Source of the DNA: Croceivirga thetidis
Lineage (GTDB): Bacteria > Bacteroidota > Bacteroidia > Flavobacteriales > Flavobacteriaceae
Direction: 5' to 3'
DNA: 64,000 bases
Assembly: GCF_012272815.1 (NCBI RefSeq)
Contig: NZ_JAAWWL010000001.1
Span: 62,001 to 126,000, forward strand
The notes under the pieces: model-generated
Databases searched by the model: none
Told to the model about the DNA's origin: nothing
The model's input: the letters and a program-made list of their open reading frames with translations, nothing else
Shown here: positions 41,909-51,378 of the stretch, one piece after another
How the letters are laid out: each line of letters starts with the position of its first letter
Position numbering within the stretch: the first letter of the stretch is position 1
Made by a program: the position numbers and the translations under genes

Positions 41909-42499
41909 TTAAAATCGCCAACCAAAGTTGAGCCCTCCTCGCAATTGCACTTCTTCTCCGACAAACTCTTCTGATGGTAAACCAAGATTTCTTCCCACTC
42001 CAATACCTAAGTCAACCAAAAAACCACTTTGACTAATCCATTTCCAACCGATACCTGCCCCTATGGAAGTATCAAAGTAGCTTTCTTCATTAAAATTGGA
42101 ATCAAAGTCTTCAAATACGAATTCCTTAAACGTAAAAAACTTCACAAAGCCTTCTGCGTAAAAGCCTTTCGCACCATAATCCTCCTTCGAAAAGAAATAT
42201 TGACGATAATATGGCGTAATAGAAAAAGACTCCAATTCTGAATAGTCATCAAGTTCCCCACCGTCAAGTGTCACGAATAAATCAACCCCAACCCCGGAAT
42301 AACGACCTAAAATATATTCGTACCTGGGATTCAACGCGGGAATTGCAATTGCAGATAAAACGTCAAGACTTAATTCGTTTCGTTTATCAATAGAGAAGGT
42401 TGCAATTCGCTTTTGGGAATCCGTAGGTTCATCTTCTTGGCAAATTGCACTTAAGGATAGAAAGAAAACGAAAATTGAAATTGGGAAAACTTTTTTCAT
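41909..42499 (-). CDS. Outer-membrane beta-barrel protein of unknown function
   Basis: This 196-residue protein has a signal peptide (MKKVFPISIFVFFLSLSA, cleavage near AICQ). Its beta-strand pattern has alternating aromatic and small residues (YYRQYFF, GFYAEGFVKFFTF, GAGIGWKW, LGIGVGRNLG), ending in FGWRF with a terminal aromatic. This fits a small eight-stranded porin-like barrel similar to DUF3575-type proteins. No specific role is visible. Confidence 0.72.
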   Translation of the reverse strand: MKKVFPISIFVFFLSLSAICQEDEPTDSQKRIATFSIDKRNELSLDVLSAIAIPALNPRYEYILGRYSGVGVDLFVTLDGGELDDYSELESFSITPYYRQYFFSKEDYGAKGFYAEGFVKFFTFKEFVFEDFDSNFNEESYFDTSIGAGIGWKWISQSGFLVDLGIGVGRNLGLPSEEFVGEEVQLRGGLNFGWRF

Positions 42500-42655
42500 T
42501 CGAGTAATAGTTAGCGGTTTTAGTTATAGACAATAATAATTAAATAGAATCTTCTAAATGGATACAATTTTGACTTTATAGTTGCTTTAACGCTTTTCGA
42601 AAAAATAAATCCCGTCTTACTTGGCTAAAAATTATCATACTAATTTTAGTCTCTT

Positions 42656-43918
42656 TCACGATTTAGCGGTATTGATTTTTTCAGCTAAAAAAGTGGAGAA
42701 ATAGTAAACTCCTATTTTTATGACCTCTTCATCAACTTCAAATTCCGAGGTATGCGGCAAGGCATAGATTCCCTTTTCATGATTTGAAGCTCCCAATAGG
42801 AACATTACGCCTGGTTTTTTATTCTGATAATAAATAAAATCCTCATTCGAATACGGCATCTGACCGTAAAATAGGTTGACATTCTCTTTACCATGTAAAC
42901 CCTTTAAAAGGGAAATGCTTTCACTGGTCAATTTTGGGTCATTCATTACTGTTGGTCGTTCAGCAGTAAATGAGGTATTGATGTAGAATTCACCAAATTC
43001 AGAATTAATGACAGTATCGGTAATACGATCCAATCTTTCAGCATCCGTCTCATAATAGGTGCATTCGAATGAGGTTGTGTTCTTTTCATAACGCGTAGCT
43101 ATAGTTGAGCCTAAAATGAAATAATCACTATAAATCGTATTTGGATTGGAAAGGCCATTTTGGGGGTCGGTCAAAAAGTCCAAAGACCAGGGTTCAGTGT
43201 TGGTTTTGTGACGAACCAAACCTTCTAATATCTTTTGAAAGAAATCACTAAAAGCATCTTGTTCAATAGTATTTTCGAACGTCAATTTGATTCTTCTCTG
43301 ATAAGCGAACAATTCATTTGGTTTCGAACTAATAGAACCTATTTCAGTCGGAAAAACATGAAGGCCAAAAATTTCATCAGTTTGAATTTCCTCGAACAAC
43401 CCATCTTCTAGCATTGATTTTGCTCCCTCAAAAGATTCTTCGGCAGGTTGGAAAATAAAATACACAGTACCTTGAATGTCAGCTTTACACTTGGAAAGAA
43501 CGTTGGCCATACCTAGGGCGATTGTGGTATGTACATCATGGCCGCAGATATGGGCTACTTGTGGTTTATGATTGAGCTTGTTGTCAAACACATGAAGCGC
43601 AGCGTCCATATCGGCGCGCCAGGCAATTTTCTTTCCTTTTTTATTTCCATTTAAAATTCCAACTACTCCATAACCCCCGATTCCTGTTTTCACTTCTAAA
43701 CCTAAATTCAACAAATAGTCCTCCACTATTTTTGCAGTTCTTTTCTCTTTCCCTGCCAGTTCAGGGTGGTCATGTAAATCGTTTCGAATAGCGATGAGTT
43801 CATCAAAAATCTCTCGGGAGAGGTTTGCTATTTTCTCATTTGATCTGAGATGTTTAATTGAATCGTTGGAAATACTAAATAGTAGAATAAAAAAAGTAAT
43901 AACCAATTTAAATTTCAT
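42656..43918 (-). CDS. M20 family metallopeptidase/amidohydrolase, exported
   Basis: This protein of 420 residues (Met at 43918; a Met at 43942 would add eight) begins with a signal-like hydrophobic stretch (FKLVITFFILLFSIS). The M20D catalytic pattern is present: WRADMDAAL, metal ligands in HICGHDVHTTIALG, QPAEES with the catalytic Glu, GLHVFPTEIG and a late HTSEFEVDEEVI His. Relatives hydrolyse N-acyl amino acids or small peptides (hippurate hydrolase, IAA-amino acid hydrolase). Export suggests peptide or N-acyl substrate processing in the periplasm. The substrate is unknown. Confidence 0.88.
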   Translation of the reverse strand: MKFKLVITFFILLFSISNDSIKHLRSNEKIANLSREIFDELIAIRNDLHDHPELAGKEKRTAKIVEDYLLNLGLEVKTGIGGYGVVGILNGNKKGKKIAWRADMDAALHVFDNKLNHKPQVAHICGHDVHTTIALGMANVLSKCKADIQGTVYFIFQPAEESFEGAKSMLEDGLFEEIQTDEIFGLHVFPTEIGSISSKPNELFAYQRRIKLTFENTIEQDAFSDFFQKILEGLVRHKTNTEPWSLDFLTDPQNGLSNPNTIYSDYFILGSTIATRYEKNTTSFECTYYETDAERLDRITDTVINSEFGEFYINTSFTAERPTVMNDPKLTSESISLLKGLHGKENVNLFYGQMPYSNEDFIYYQNKKPGVMFLLGASNHEKGIYALPHTSEFEVDEEVIKIGVYYFSTFLAEKINTAKS

Positions 43919-44105
43919 TTCTGTCTTTTTTAAGCAGGCCATTTAAAGTTTCTTTAGTTGCAAAAAGAGACTTTCTAGAACGCCTATATTTTTAAATCAC
44001 TTTTCAAAGAGAATTCAAGAATCTTAGGCTCGCCAAAAAGAGTGATGGATAGGTATTCTTCTTGATGAAACAATATATAATGGGCCCAAATCGTAAATTT
44101 TAGGG

Positions 44106-44924
44106 CTAAAGTGGTAAGGCGGATTTCACTTTTTTATAGTAGGTATTTGATAAGGGAATTTCCAAATTGAGATGAAATTGAATCTTGGCATTTTGCGAAT
44201 TACCCTTTATCCGTTTTATGTTAGAAGTGTTTACGAGATAGGAACGGTGACAATAGCTTAAAAATGAAGCCTGCTCTTTAATGGAGGATAACTTATTTCT
44301 GAATATGGTATGTTTTATGTCATTTTCTACTTCGTAAAAAATCTCAACATAATTCTCTGATGATTTCACAAATAGTATTTGGTTTTTTTGCAAAACCAGT
44401 TTCTCACCCTTATTCACCCCGAAAATCTCTATTTCCGTTGTTTTTCCCTCTGAATGAACTTTTCCCAGCCTATTCCTTAAATAGAGAAAGAAGGGTAGAA
44501 TCAGTAACATTATCGGGATTAAGGTTTCCCGAAAAAACCAAATCCCGTGCTTTACATAATTGTTATAAGATTCATTTTGATTGAACCAATCGTTTAAAAA
44601 GATTTGGTTGTAAAAATGAATGGGAATACTGGTAATCAAGACCAAAGCTATAAAAGCAAAAATCTCATCGGTTACCGTCCATTTATAATTTCGGGTAGAG
44701 AACCACAAGCTTTCAATTCTTGAGTTTACCAAATAAAAAATTGAAAACACGATGCCAAAACCCGCCAATATTAAATGCTTGTAACTTGACTGAAAATCAT
44801 AAGTGCCAAATGGACCCAAAAAAATCATGATAAGAGAGAGAAGACAACCTAGGACGAACGCTATCACCAGTTGATTCTTTACCCTAAAATTAAATGGTAT
44901 ATGCTTGTTTAGAAGCTTTATCAT
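44106..44924 (-). CDS. Membrane-anchored LytTR family DNA-binding regulator
   Basis: This 272-residue protein has four hydrophobic segments (about 20-40, 48-68, 88-108, 132-150). A C-terminal LytTR DNA-binding domain follows (about 170-270; ILFVKSSENYVEIFYEVEN and FLSYCHRSYLVNTSNIKRI). It has no receiver domain and no histidine kinase next to it. The membrane-LytTR architecture is recurrent in Bacteroidota and suggests one-component signalling straight from membrane to DNA. The target is unknown; a gene-free region follows upstream. Confidence 0.85.
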   Translation of the reverse strand: MIKLLNKHIPFNFRVKNQLVIAFVLGCLLSLIMIFLGPFGTYDFQSSYKHLILAGFGIVFSIFYLVNSRIESLWFSTRNYKWTVTDEIFAFIALVLITSIPIHFYNQIFLNDWFNQNESYNNYVKHGIWFFRETLIPIMLLILPFFLYLRNRLGKVHSEGKTTEIEIFGVNKGEKLVLQKNQILFVKSSENYVEIFYEVENDIKHTIFRNKLSSIKEQASFLSYCHRSYLVNTSNIKRIKGNSQNAKIQFHLNLEIPLSNTYYKKVKSALPL

Positions 44925-45225
44925 TAGCGTTTATACTAAATCTAGTTTTGACTTTTAAACCCTCTTTTAAATTTCATCATGAATATAACCTATTATCAAA
45001 AAATGATAAAAAAGATGCTTGGGGAAACAGATTTGGAGCTGGTGTTTAAAGATTTCTTCCCATAAAGCTCCTTATTAAGGCTGTTGCCTAAGTCAAAAAT
45101 TTGAGAAAGTTCAAGTAAGCAAATTGTAATTTGCAATTGAATGATACGATGCAGATTCAGCGCTACGCTATCCTTCCCTACAAAGCTCCGTTTTGAGAAT
45201 CGAAAAAACAATCTTTCACTTTATT
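44925..45225. other. Gene-free stretch between the LytTR gene and the tRNA region
   Basis: About 300 bases hold no convincing gene. A 71-codon minus-strand frame (44996-45211) has no signal peptide, no recognisable domain and mixed composition, so I treat it as chance. AAGCTCC occurs twice (45065 and 45184) as a weak direct repeat. No promoter box was recognised. Confidence 0.5.
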
Positions 45226-45261
45226 TCAAAATAAAAGCGAGCTTCTGTTTTGAAACTCGCT
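45226..45261 (-). terminator. Terminator of the tRNA-Arg gene
   Basis: On the minus strand, AGCGAG and CTCGCT pair around a 14-base loop and are followed by TTTATTTT. It lies 30 bases past the tRNA 3' end. Confidence 0.65.
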
Positions 45262-45290
45262 CAATTTTGAATCTTTTTTCGATTCATTCG

Positions 45291-45364
45291 TGACCACGGA
45301 GGGATTCAAACCCCCGACCGCTGGAGCCGAAATCCAGTGCTCTATTCAGCTGAGCTACGTGGCC
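45291..45364 (-). tRNA. tRNA-Arg (anticodon UCG)
   Basis: The minus strand folds as a full cloverleaf of 74 bases. The acceptor is GGCCACG/CGTGGTC (one G:T), D stem GCTC/GAGC, and anticodon stem CTGGA/TCCAG with loop TTTCGGC, giving anticodon TCG for CGA codons. The T arm is GGGGG/CCCTC (one G:T) with loop TTTGAAT. The discriminator is A at 45291. CCA is not encoded. It lies between the yqeY-like gene and a terminator. Confidence 0.93.
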
Positions 45365-45401
45365 TTTTTTAACACAATCCTTTTACTCGAAGAGTACAGT
45401 T

Positions 45402-45851
45402 TTATGCCAATTTATTTTTGACAATAGTAGAAATGGTCTTTCCGTCAGCCTGACCTGCCAACTCTTTTGATACCATACCCATAACCTTGCCCATATCTTT
45501 CATTCCAGATGCACCTATAGCATCTATGGTCTGAACGACTACTTTTTCTATTTCTTCCTCAGTTAATTGTTCTGGTAGAAATTTTTCAATTACTGCTACT
45601 TGTGCCAACTCAGGTGCAGCCAAATCATCACGCCCCTGCTCTGTAAAAATAGCAGCACTGTCTTTGCGCTGTTTCACCAACTTTTGCACCAACTTTATTT
45701 CATCAGCTTCTGCAAGTTCGTCGCCACCTCCCTTTTCTGTTTTAGCTAATAAAATTGCGGATTTAATAGCACGTAATGATTCTAAAGCCACGGTATCCTT
45801 AGCTTTCATCGCAGCCTTCATTTCTTCCATTACCTTTGCTTGCAAACTCAT
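45402..45851 (-). CDS. yqeY: GatB/YqeY domain-containing protein
   Basis: This 149-residue helical protein resembles the tRNA-binding tail domain of GatB. It shows MSLQAKVMEEMKAAMKAKDT, LESLRAIKSAILLAKTEKGG, KLVKQRKDSAAIFTEQGR and MKDMGKVMGMVSKELAGQADG. The domain is thought to bind tRNA; the stand-alone role is unclear. The Met at 45851 matches family starts; an in-frame Met at 45896 would add a non-conserved tail. It follows the ftsZ terminator and likely has its own promoter. Confidence 0.92.
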   Translation of the reverse strand: MSLQAKVMEEMKAAMKAKDTVALESLRAIKSAILLAKTEKGGGDELAEADEIKLVQKLVKQRKDSAAIFTEQGRDDLAAPELAQVAVIEKFLPEQLTEEEIEKVVVQTIDAIGASGMKDMGKVMGMVSKELAGQADGKTISTIVKNKLA

Positions 45852-45871
45852 TTTTTGTGCATTTTGGGCTG

Positions 45872-45879
45872 CGAAGATA
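45872..45879 (-). promoter_or_regulatory. Possible -7 box of the yqeY-like gene (TATCTTCG)
   Basis: On the minus strand TATCTTCG differs from TAnnTTTG at one position and lies 20 bases before the ATG at 45851. It also argues against the longer start at 45896. Confidence 0.35.
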
Positions 45880-45944
45880 AGAAAGAATTTTGGCAATTAT
45901 ATGCTCTCATATACTAGGGGGCCCTTGTACCAATACCATCAAAT

Positions 45945-45975
45945 AAAAAACCCGAAAGCAGGAAACTTTCGGGTA
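45945..45975 (-). terminator. Terminator of the dcw operon after ftsZ
   Basis: Stem CCCGAAAG/CTTTCGGG with a 7-base loop is followed by TTTTTTAT on the minus strand, about 35 bases past the ftsZ stop. Confidence 0.88.
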
Positions 45976-46010
45976 TATTCCTTTCCTCAGAAAGGGAAAT
46001 TTAAACACTA

Positions 46011-47957
46011 CTAATCAACATTATCGTGAAGAAATGAGTTGTTTGAGCGTAACTGCATTTCATCGTTACTATCCTCACCTAGTGAAGTTCTAGATAGCTT
46101 TTGCTCTTTAGGTTTTTGCTCAATATCAACCCCCTGTCTTTTATAGGCAGGCTCCTTTTCAATCTCATCAATGCTGTTCACATTGTTGTTCTTGAATTTA
46201 TAATTGAAGTCTTTAAGCTTCTTTTTACGCTCATCAGCCCTCTCTTTAAGCAAGTCACTTATAGAACTATTAAAAGGGTCTACTTTCTCTTCAGCCTCAG
46301 CATGGGTTTCCTCAACAGCTACGGTCTTCTTTTCCAATTTTAATTCCTCTTCCAGAACAACCGGCTCATCTGATTGAGCAGACACCAATTGAGATTCCAA
46401 CTCCATGTATTCTTCTAGATCATATCGCTTTTCGGCAACAGGCTCCGCCAATACCTCCGGAGTAACCTCATCATAGTCTACTTCAATGTTTTTTATTGAA
46501 TCGGTCAGATCAAATTCAATTGGTGTTTCTTCGACCTTCTTCTCCACCTCTTTAATTGGCAAATCGAATGTAAACGCGAATTGTTCTTCTTGTGAATCCA
46601 CAGGTTCAACAACTATTGCATCTTTAACTTCAATATCAAGAATGTCTTTTGATTCAATGATGATAAAGTCATCTTCAGAAACCGGAACGTCAATTTTTTC
46701 TTCCACTTGAGTTGCTTCTACGGTTACTTCCTCATAAAAAACAAAAAGGTTCTTTATCTGATTGGTTGTTGGTATCAACTCATTTTCTTTCGGTTCTTCT
46801 GGTAACTCTTCCAATTGGTGCTTAATAACAGGCTCTTCGATGCCAAGTGGTTGGTCAATATCCAACTTACGCATTGGTTTTTCACCACCAGTTAAATCGT
46901 GAACCGCCTTTTGTTCATCCTCAAGGGTATGAATAATTTTCTTTGATTCCGTATTTACAATATCATCTTGCTGATCTATATGAAAACCCGTAGCAATTAC
47001 GGTTACTGCAATCGCATCACCTAAGCTTTCATCTTCCCCGACACCCATAATAATATTGGCACTATGACCGGCTTCAATCTGTATATGATCATTGATTTCA
47101 CCAATCTCGTCTATGGTTATTTCTTGTGCACCTGAAACGATAAGCAACAATACGTTCTTGGCTCCTGTGATTTTGTTATCATTCAATAGAGGCGAATCCA
47201 AGGCTTTCATTATAGCTTCTTGTGCTCTTGAGGAACCCGACGCCTGTGCTGAACCCATGATGGACGTTCCACTATTTGAGAGAACCGTCTTTGCATCCCG
47301 TAAGTCAATATTTTGGGTATAATGATGCGTAATAACTTCGGCAATGCCCTTAGCTGCCGTGGATAACACCTCATCTGCTTTTGAGAATCCAGCCTTAAAA
47401 CCTAAGTTACCATAGACCTCTCGTAATTTATTGTTATTGATAACAATAAGTGAGTCAACATTTGCACGTAACTTTTCAATACCCTCTTGGGCTTGTGTAC
47501 AACGCATTGCGCCTTCAAATTGAAATGGTGTAGTGACAATACCAACGGTAAGGATATCCATTTCTCGAGCTAGCTTCGCAATGATTGGGGCAGCACCCGT
47601 ACCTGTTCCACCTCCCATACCGGCAGTTATAAAAGCCATTTTAGTAGAGGTCTCCAACATTGCCTTAATGTCTTCCAAGCTTTCGATGGCAGCTTGTTCC
47701 CCTATATCGGGATTTGCACCCGCTCCCAATCCTTCGGTCAATGATACCCCTAGTTGAATCTTATTAGGTACCTGACTATTTTGAAGCGCCTGTGAATCTG
47801 TGTTACAGATGACGAAATCAACACCATTTATACCCGACTCAAACATGTGGTTAATTGCGTTACCGCCACCACCACCTACACCAATAACCTTGATGACATT
47901 GCTTTTGTTCTTGGGGAGATCGAAATTAATACTATCCAATTCGTTGCTCTTGCTCAT
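46011..47957 (-). CDS. ftsZ: Cell division protein FtsZ with long acidic C-terminal extension
   Basis: This tubulin-like GTPase forms the division ring. The GTPase core (about 20-325) has GVGGGGGNAINHM, the tubulin signature GMGGGTGTGAAP (about 113-124) and NNNKLREVYGNLGFKAGFSKADEV. At 648 residues it is far longer than E. coli FtsZ (383). Residues about 325-600 form an acidic, low-complexity linker rich in Glu, Val and Asp, followed by a basic patch (LLKERADERKKKLKDF). The C-terminus NNSFLHDNVD probably contacts FtsA and other partners. Long linkers are usual in flavobacteria. It is the last dcw gene, 25 bases after ftsA. Confidence 0.97.
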   Translation of the reverse strand: MSKSNELDSINFDLPKNKSNVIKVIGVGGGGGNAINHMFESGINGVDFVICNTDSQALQNSQVPNKIQLGVSLTEGLGAGANPDIGEQAAIESLEDIKAMLETSTKMAFITAGMGGGTGTGAAPIIAKLAREMDILTVGIVTTPFQFEGAMRCTQAQEGIEKLRANVDSLIVINNNKLREVYGNLGFKAGFSKADEVLSTAAKGIAEVITHHYTQNIDLRDAKTVLSNSGTSIMGSAQASGSSRAQEAIMKALDSPLLNDNKITGAKNVLLLIVSGAQEITIDEIGEINDHIQIEAGHSANIIMGVGEDESLGDAIAVTVIATGFHIDQQDDIVNTESKKIIHTLEDEQKAVHDLTGGEKPMRKLDIDQPLGIEEPVIKHQLEELPEEPKENELIPTTNQIKNLFVFYEEVTVEATQVEEKIDVPVSEDDFIIIESKDILDIEVKDAIVVEPVDSQEEQFAFTFDLPIKEVEKKVEETPIEFDLTDSIKNIEVDYDEVTPEVLAEPVAEKRYDLEEYMELESQLVSAQSDEPVVLEEELKLEKKTVAVEETHAEAEEKVDPFNSSISDLLKERADERKKKLKDFNYKFKNNNVNSIDEIEKEPAYKRQGVDIEQKPKEQKLSRTSLGEDSNDEMQLRSNNSFLHDNVD

Positions 47958-47982
47958 TTTATTAGGTTTTTGTGGGGTTTTC

Positions 47983-49314
47983 TTATTCTGCGTTATCTAA
48001 AAATTCCTTCAATTTTTCAGACCATTTGTCGAAAATTGATTTACGTCCTTTTTGCTGTGCTCTAGCCAAGGTTTCTGCCCTGGAATCAACGTCTTTTGGG
48101 GAAGCTTCCTTCTCTTTATCTTCTATCTCCGGTTCAATTTGAATTGGCTTTCGGTCACCATCTATGGCCTTCATTAAAAGACCAACTGCCGTAGCGTATA
48201 AAGGGCTTGCCACTTCCTCGTCAGAATCACCAGCCAAATGTTCGTTAGGATACCCTATTCTTGTATCCATTCCAGTGATGTATTCCACTAACTGCTTAAG
48301 ATGCTTTAGCTGGCTACCACCGCCGGTCAAAACAATGCCTGCGATTAATTTCTTCTTCTGTTCCTCGTGCCCGTAATTCTTAATTTCAACATAGACCTGT
48401 TCCACTATTTCCACGACACGGGCATGAATGATTTTGGAAAGACTTTTAAGTGTGATTTCTTTGGGTTCACGACCACGTAAACCAGGTATTGATACTATCT
48501 CGTTATCCTTGTTCTCTCCAGGCCATGCCGAACCAAATTTCATCTTTAATAACTCGGCTTGCTTTTCAATGATGGAGCAACCTTCTTTGATGTCTTCGGT
48601 AATTACATTGCCACCAAAAGGTATTACAGCAGTATGGCGAATTATACCATCTTTAAAAATGGCCAAATCAGTTGTACCACCACCTATATCAATTAAAGCA
48701 ACACCAGCTTCCTTTTCTTCTTGACTCAAAACGGCATCTGCAGAAGCTAAAGGTTCCAAGGTAATATTACCAAGATCTAAGCCGGCACTTTTAATGCATC
48801 GGCCAATATTCTTAATTGAGGAAACTTGACCTACAACAACATGGAAGTTAGCTTCCAATCTGCCCCCGTACATCCCTACCGGATGTTTGATTTCAGATTG
48901 TCCATCAACCCTATATTCCTGCGGTAACACATGGATGATTTCTTCACCTGGAAGCATCACCAGTTTGTAAACTTGATTGCAGAGTCGCTCCAAATCATCT
49001 TCATTGATAACCTCTTCTGCATTCGGTCTTGTGATGTAGTCACTATGCTGCAAACTGCGAATGTGTTGACCGGCAATACCTACAACAACAGAACCTATTT
49101 TCAGTCCAGCATTTAGTTCGGCTTGCTCCACAGCCATCTGTATCGATTCAATCGTTTGGGTTATGTTATTAACTACCCCACGATGAACACCAAGGCTTTT
49201 GCTTCTACCGGAACCTAAAACCTCTATTTTCCCATATTCGTTCTCACGACCTATTATGGCCACAATTTTTGTTGTTCCAATATCAAGGCCGACCGAAAAA
49301 TTTTCTGCTTCCAT
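47983..49314 (-). CDS. ftsA: Cell division protein FtsA
   Basis: This actin-like ATPase of about 443 residues tethers FtsZ to the membrane. It has VGLDIGTTKIVAIIGRENEY at the N-terminus, the phosphate-2 motif ALIDIGGGTTDLAIF and the adenosine motif IVLTGGGSQLKHL. The C-terminus (SIFDKWSEKLKEFLDNAE) is an amphipathic membrane-targeting helix. The ATG at 49314 is preferred over 49332, because the longer start overlaps ftsQ. Gap to ftsQ is two bases. Confidence 0.96.
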   Translation of the reverse strand: MEAENFSVGLDIGTTKIVAIIGRENEYGKIEVLGSGRSKSLGVHRGVVNNITQTIESIQMAVEQAELNAGLKIGSVVVGIAGQHIRSLQHSDYITRPNAEEVINEDDLERLCNQVYKLVMLPGEEIIHVLPQEYRVDGQSEIKHPVGMYGGRLEANFHVVVGQVSSIKNIGRCIKSAGLDLGNITLEPLASADAVLSQEEKEAGVALIDIGGGTTDLAIFKDGIIRHTAVIPFGGNVITEDIKEGCSIIEKQAELLKMKFGSAWPGENKDNEIVSIPGLRGREPKEITLKSLSKIIHARVVEIVEQVYVEIKNYGHEEQKKKLIAGIVLTGGGSQLKHLKQLVEYITGMDTRIGYPNEHLAGDSDEEVASPLYATAVGLLMKAIDGDRKPIQIEPEIEDKEKEASPKDVDSRAETLARAQQKGRKSIFDKWSEKLKEFLDNAE

Positions 49315-49316
49315 AG

Positions 49317-50036
49317 TTATAGTTTTGTGCATACTACCTGATTATCAAATTCTAAACTTATCGCCGCGTAGGCGTTCAAGGTTTTGTCTTTTGTTGCCTT
49401 TAAATAAAAGGCGATAAAATTTTTGAACTTGTGATCCAAATCTTCTGCACCACCCAACCGAACCTCAAAGTTTTCAAGTCGCAATTTTAGAATGTAACTG
49501 CCTTTATCTTCGATATGGATTCCTATGATATTTTTTCGTAGAAACTCATCAAGATTGACATGCTCCAAAATTTTATAAACGTCTTTGAGGGCCTCTCCGG
49601 AAATCTTGCCTGTAATCAGCGGAACGCGTGCTGAGTGATACTTTGACAACGGCATACGTTCACCAATGTCATCCAGATAAAACTGGTCAACTCCCGCAAT
49701 ACGGGCAATAGGTTTCCGTAGTTGAATTTCTGAAATAAGCTCCCCCTTAACCGAAAGGTAAACTTGGGCATTTTTGACCATAGGATTGGCCTCAATGACC
49801 TCCTCTATATCGTTCAAAATTATCGCATCCTTAGACCTATTTTTTACGCTACCATGATTTTGTATTAACAATTTATTAACCGCTTCTTCGGTTAGGTATA
49901 AATTATTGTCACCCAGAAATTTGATCTGTATATCTTCAATAGATTTGCTATTTACCCGATAATTGGCAAAGCCAAACAGACCAGCCAAGACCAATAACAA
50001 AACAATAATTTTTATAGGTATCCAGTTAACTCGCAT
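49317..50036 (-). CDS. ftsQ: Cell division protein FtsQ
   Basis: This 239-residue bitopic membrane protein has a short cytoplasmic tail and one membrane segment (IKIIVLLLVLAGLFGFANYRV, about 8-27). A POTRA-like domain follows (EDIQIKFLGDNNLYLTEEAVNK), then the beta domain with IAGVDQFYLDDIGERMPLS. It links FtsA/FtsZ assembly with periplasmic synthesis enzymes. Divergent sequence is normal for FtsQ; position after murC supports the call. It overlaps murC by 11 bases. Confidence 0.88.
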   Translation of the reverse strand: MRVNWIPIKIIVLLLVLAGLFGFANYRVNSKSIEDIQIKFLGDNNLYLTEEAVNKLLIQNHGSVKNRSKDAIILNDIEEVIEANPMVKNAQVYLSVKGELISEIQLRKPIARIAGVDQFYLDDIGERMPLSKYHSARVPLITGKISGEALKDVYKILEHVNLDEFLRKNIIGIHIEDKGSYILKLRLENFEVRLGGAEDLDHKFKNFIAFYLKATKDKTLNAYAAISLEFDNQVVCTKL

Positions 50037-51378
50037 GCGCTAATACTTTTTTAATCTTCGGCACTTCAAGACCTATGTCGCCAGCGCCAAGTGTTACCAA
50101 AACATCTGTTTTACAATTAGTTATCTTTTCAATTAAATTGTGCTTCTCAACCAACTCTTTATTGGGATTGTCAATTTTATCCAACAACCAAGCAGAAGTT
50201 ATACCCGCAATCGGTTCTTCTCTTGCTGGATAGATTTCCAACAAAATAACTTCGTCAAACTGCCCAAGTGATACTGCAAAATCATTTGCAAAATCTTGTG
50301 TTCGTGAATACAAATGGGGCTGAAAAACAACAGTTACCTTTAGATTGGGATGCATCTGTCGAATGGCCTGATGAACCGCCTCAATTTCAGTTGGATGATG
50401 CGCGTAATCGTCAATAAAAACAAAATCGTTTTCCCTAATGTGATATGTAAATCGGCGTTGCACTCCTTTAAAGGTCGAAAGGGCTTTTACAAGGCGGTCG
50501 GTGGGGCATTCAATTTCGACCGCCATTGCAAAAGCTGATAATGCATTAAGTAAGTTATGCTCGCCGGGTTTATAAAATTTAATATCAGTCAAAAACTCCG
50601 TAGGCGTTTGTATATCGAATACATAAGAGCCATCTTCGATTTTGATATTTTTGATACTATAATCAGAACCGTCTTCTATACCGTACGTTAATCCTTCCAG
50701 AGGTAGGCCATTACGTACAATCAGTTTACCATTCGGAACAATCTTATTTACAAAATCTTCGAAGGCTGTTTTCAATTCATCATGGGAACCGTAGATATCT
50801 AAATGGTCAGCATCCATGGAGGTTATACTGGCAATATCTGGAGAAAGCCTCAAAAAGGAACGGTCAAATTCATCGGCTTCAACCACGGTATATTTTTCAC
50901 CTTCAAAAACAAAATTGCTATTAAAGTCTTCCGAAACACCACCTAAAAAAGCAGTAAAAGGAAAGTCACATTCTGCCAAAAGATGCGCTAAGATACTTGT
51001 CGTAGTGGTCTTACCATGGGTACCTGCTACTGCAAGACAAATACTATCTTGAGTAATCAAACCTAATACCTCTGAGCGCTTTTTTATGTGAAAATCATTG
51101 CCTTGAAAATAGCGAAGCTCTACATGTGAATTTGGCACTGCAGGGGTATATACCACAAGAGTGCTAGTACTATTTTTAAATGGAGTTGGAATAGCCGCAA
51201 CTGCTTCATCAAAATGGATTTCGATACCAAGCTTTTCCATTTCATCGGTAAGTGGTGTACGGGTTTTGTCATACCCGGCAACCTTTTTTCCAATGAACTG
51301 AAAATATTTTGCCAAGGCTGACATGCCTATGCCCCCAATGCCCACAAAATAAACACTATGGATATCCTTCAGGTTCAC
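50026..51378 (-). CDS. murC: UDP-N-acetylmuramate-L-alanine ligase (MurC)
   Basis: This 450-residue Mur ligase adds L-Ala to UDP-MurNAc. It has the UDP-binding loop [17 protein letters not shown], the ATP P-loop [17 protein letters not shown] and the central segment [16 protein letters not shown] typical of MurC. The start codon is GTG and overlaps the murG stop (GTGA, four bases), which indicates coupled translation. Its 3' end overlaps ftsQ by 11 bases. Confidence 0.97.
   Translation of the reverse strand: MNLKDIHSVYFVGIGGIGMSALAKYFQFIGKKVAGYDKTRTPLTDEMEKLGIEIHFDEAVAAIPTPFKNSTSTLVVYTPAVPNSHVELRYFQGNDFHIKKRSEVLGLITQDSICLAVAGTHGKTTTTSILAHLLAECDFPFTAFLGGVSEDFNSNFVFEGEKYTVVEADEFDRSFLRLSPDIASITSMDADHLDIYGSHDELKTAFEDFVNKIVPNGKLIVRNGLPLEGLTYGIEDGSDYSIKNIKIEDGSYVFDIQTPTEFLTDIKFYKPGEHNLLNALSAFAMAVEIECPTDRLVKALSTFKGVQRRFTYHIRENDFVFIDDYAHHPTEIEAVHQAIRQMHPNLKVTVVFQPHLYSRTQDFANDFAVSLGQFDEVILLEIYPAREEPIAGITSAWLLDKIDNPNKELVEKHNLIEKITNCKTDVLVTLGAGDIGLEVPKIKKVLAHAS

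Noticed and set aside
44996-45211. 71-codon minus-strand frame in the gene-free stretch
   Set aside because: No recognisable domain, signal peptide or start context; length is within chance for this AT-rich DNA.
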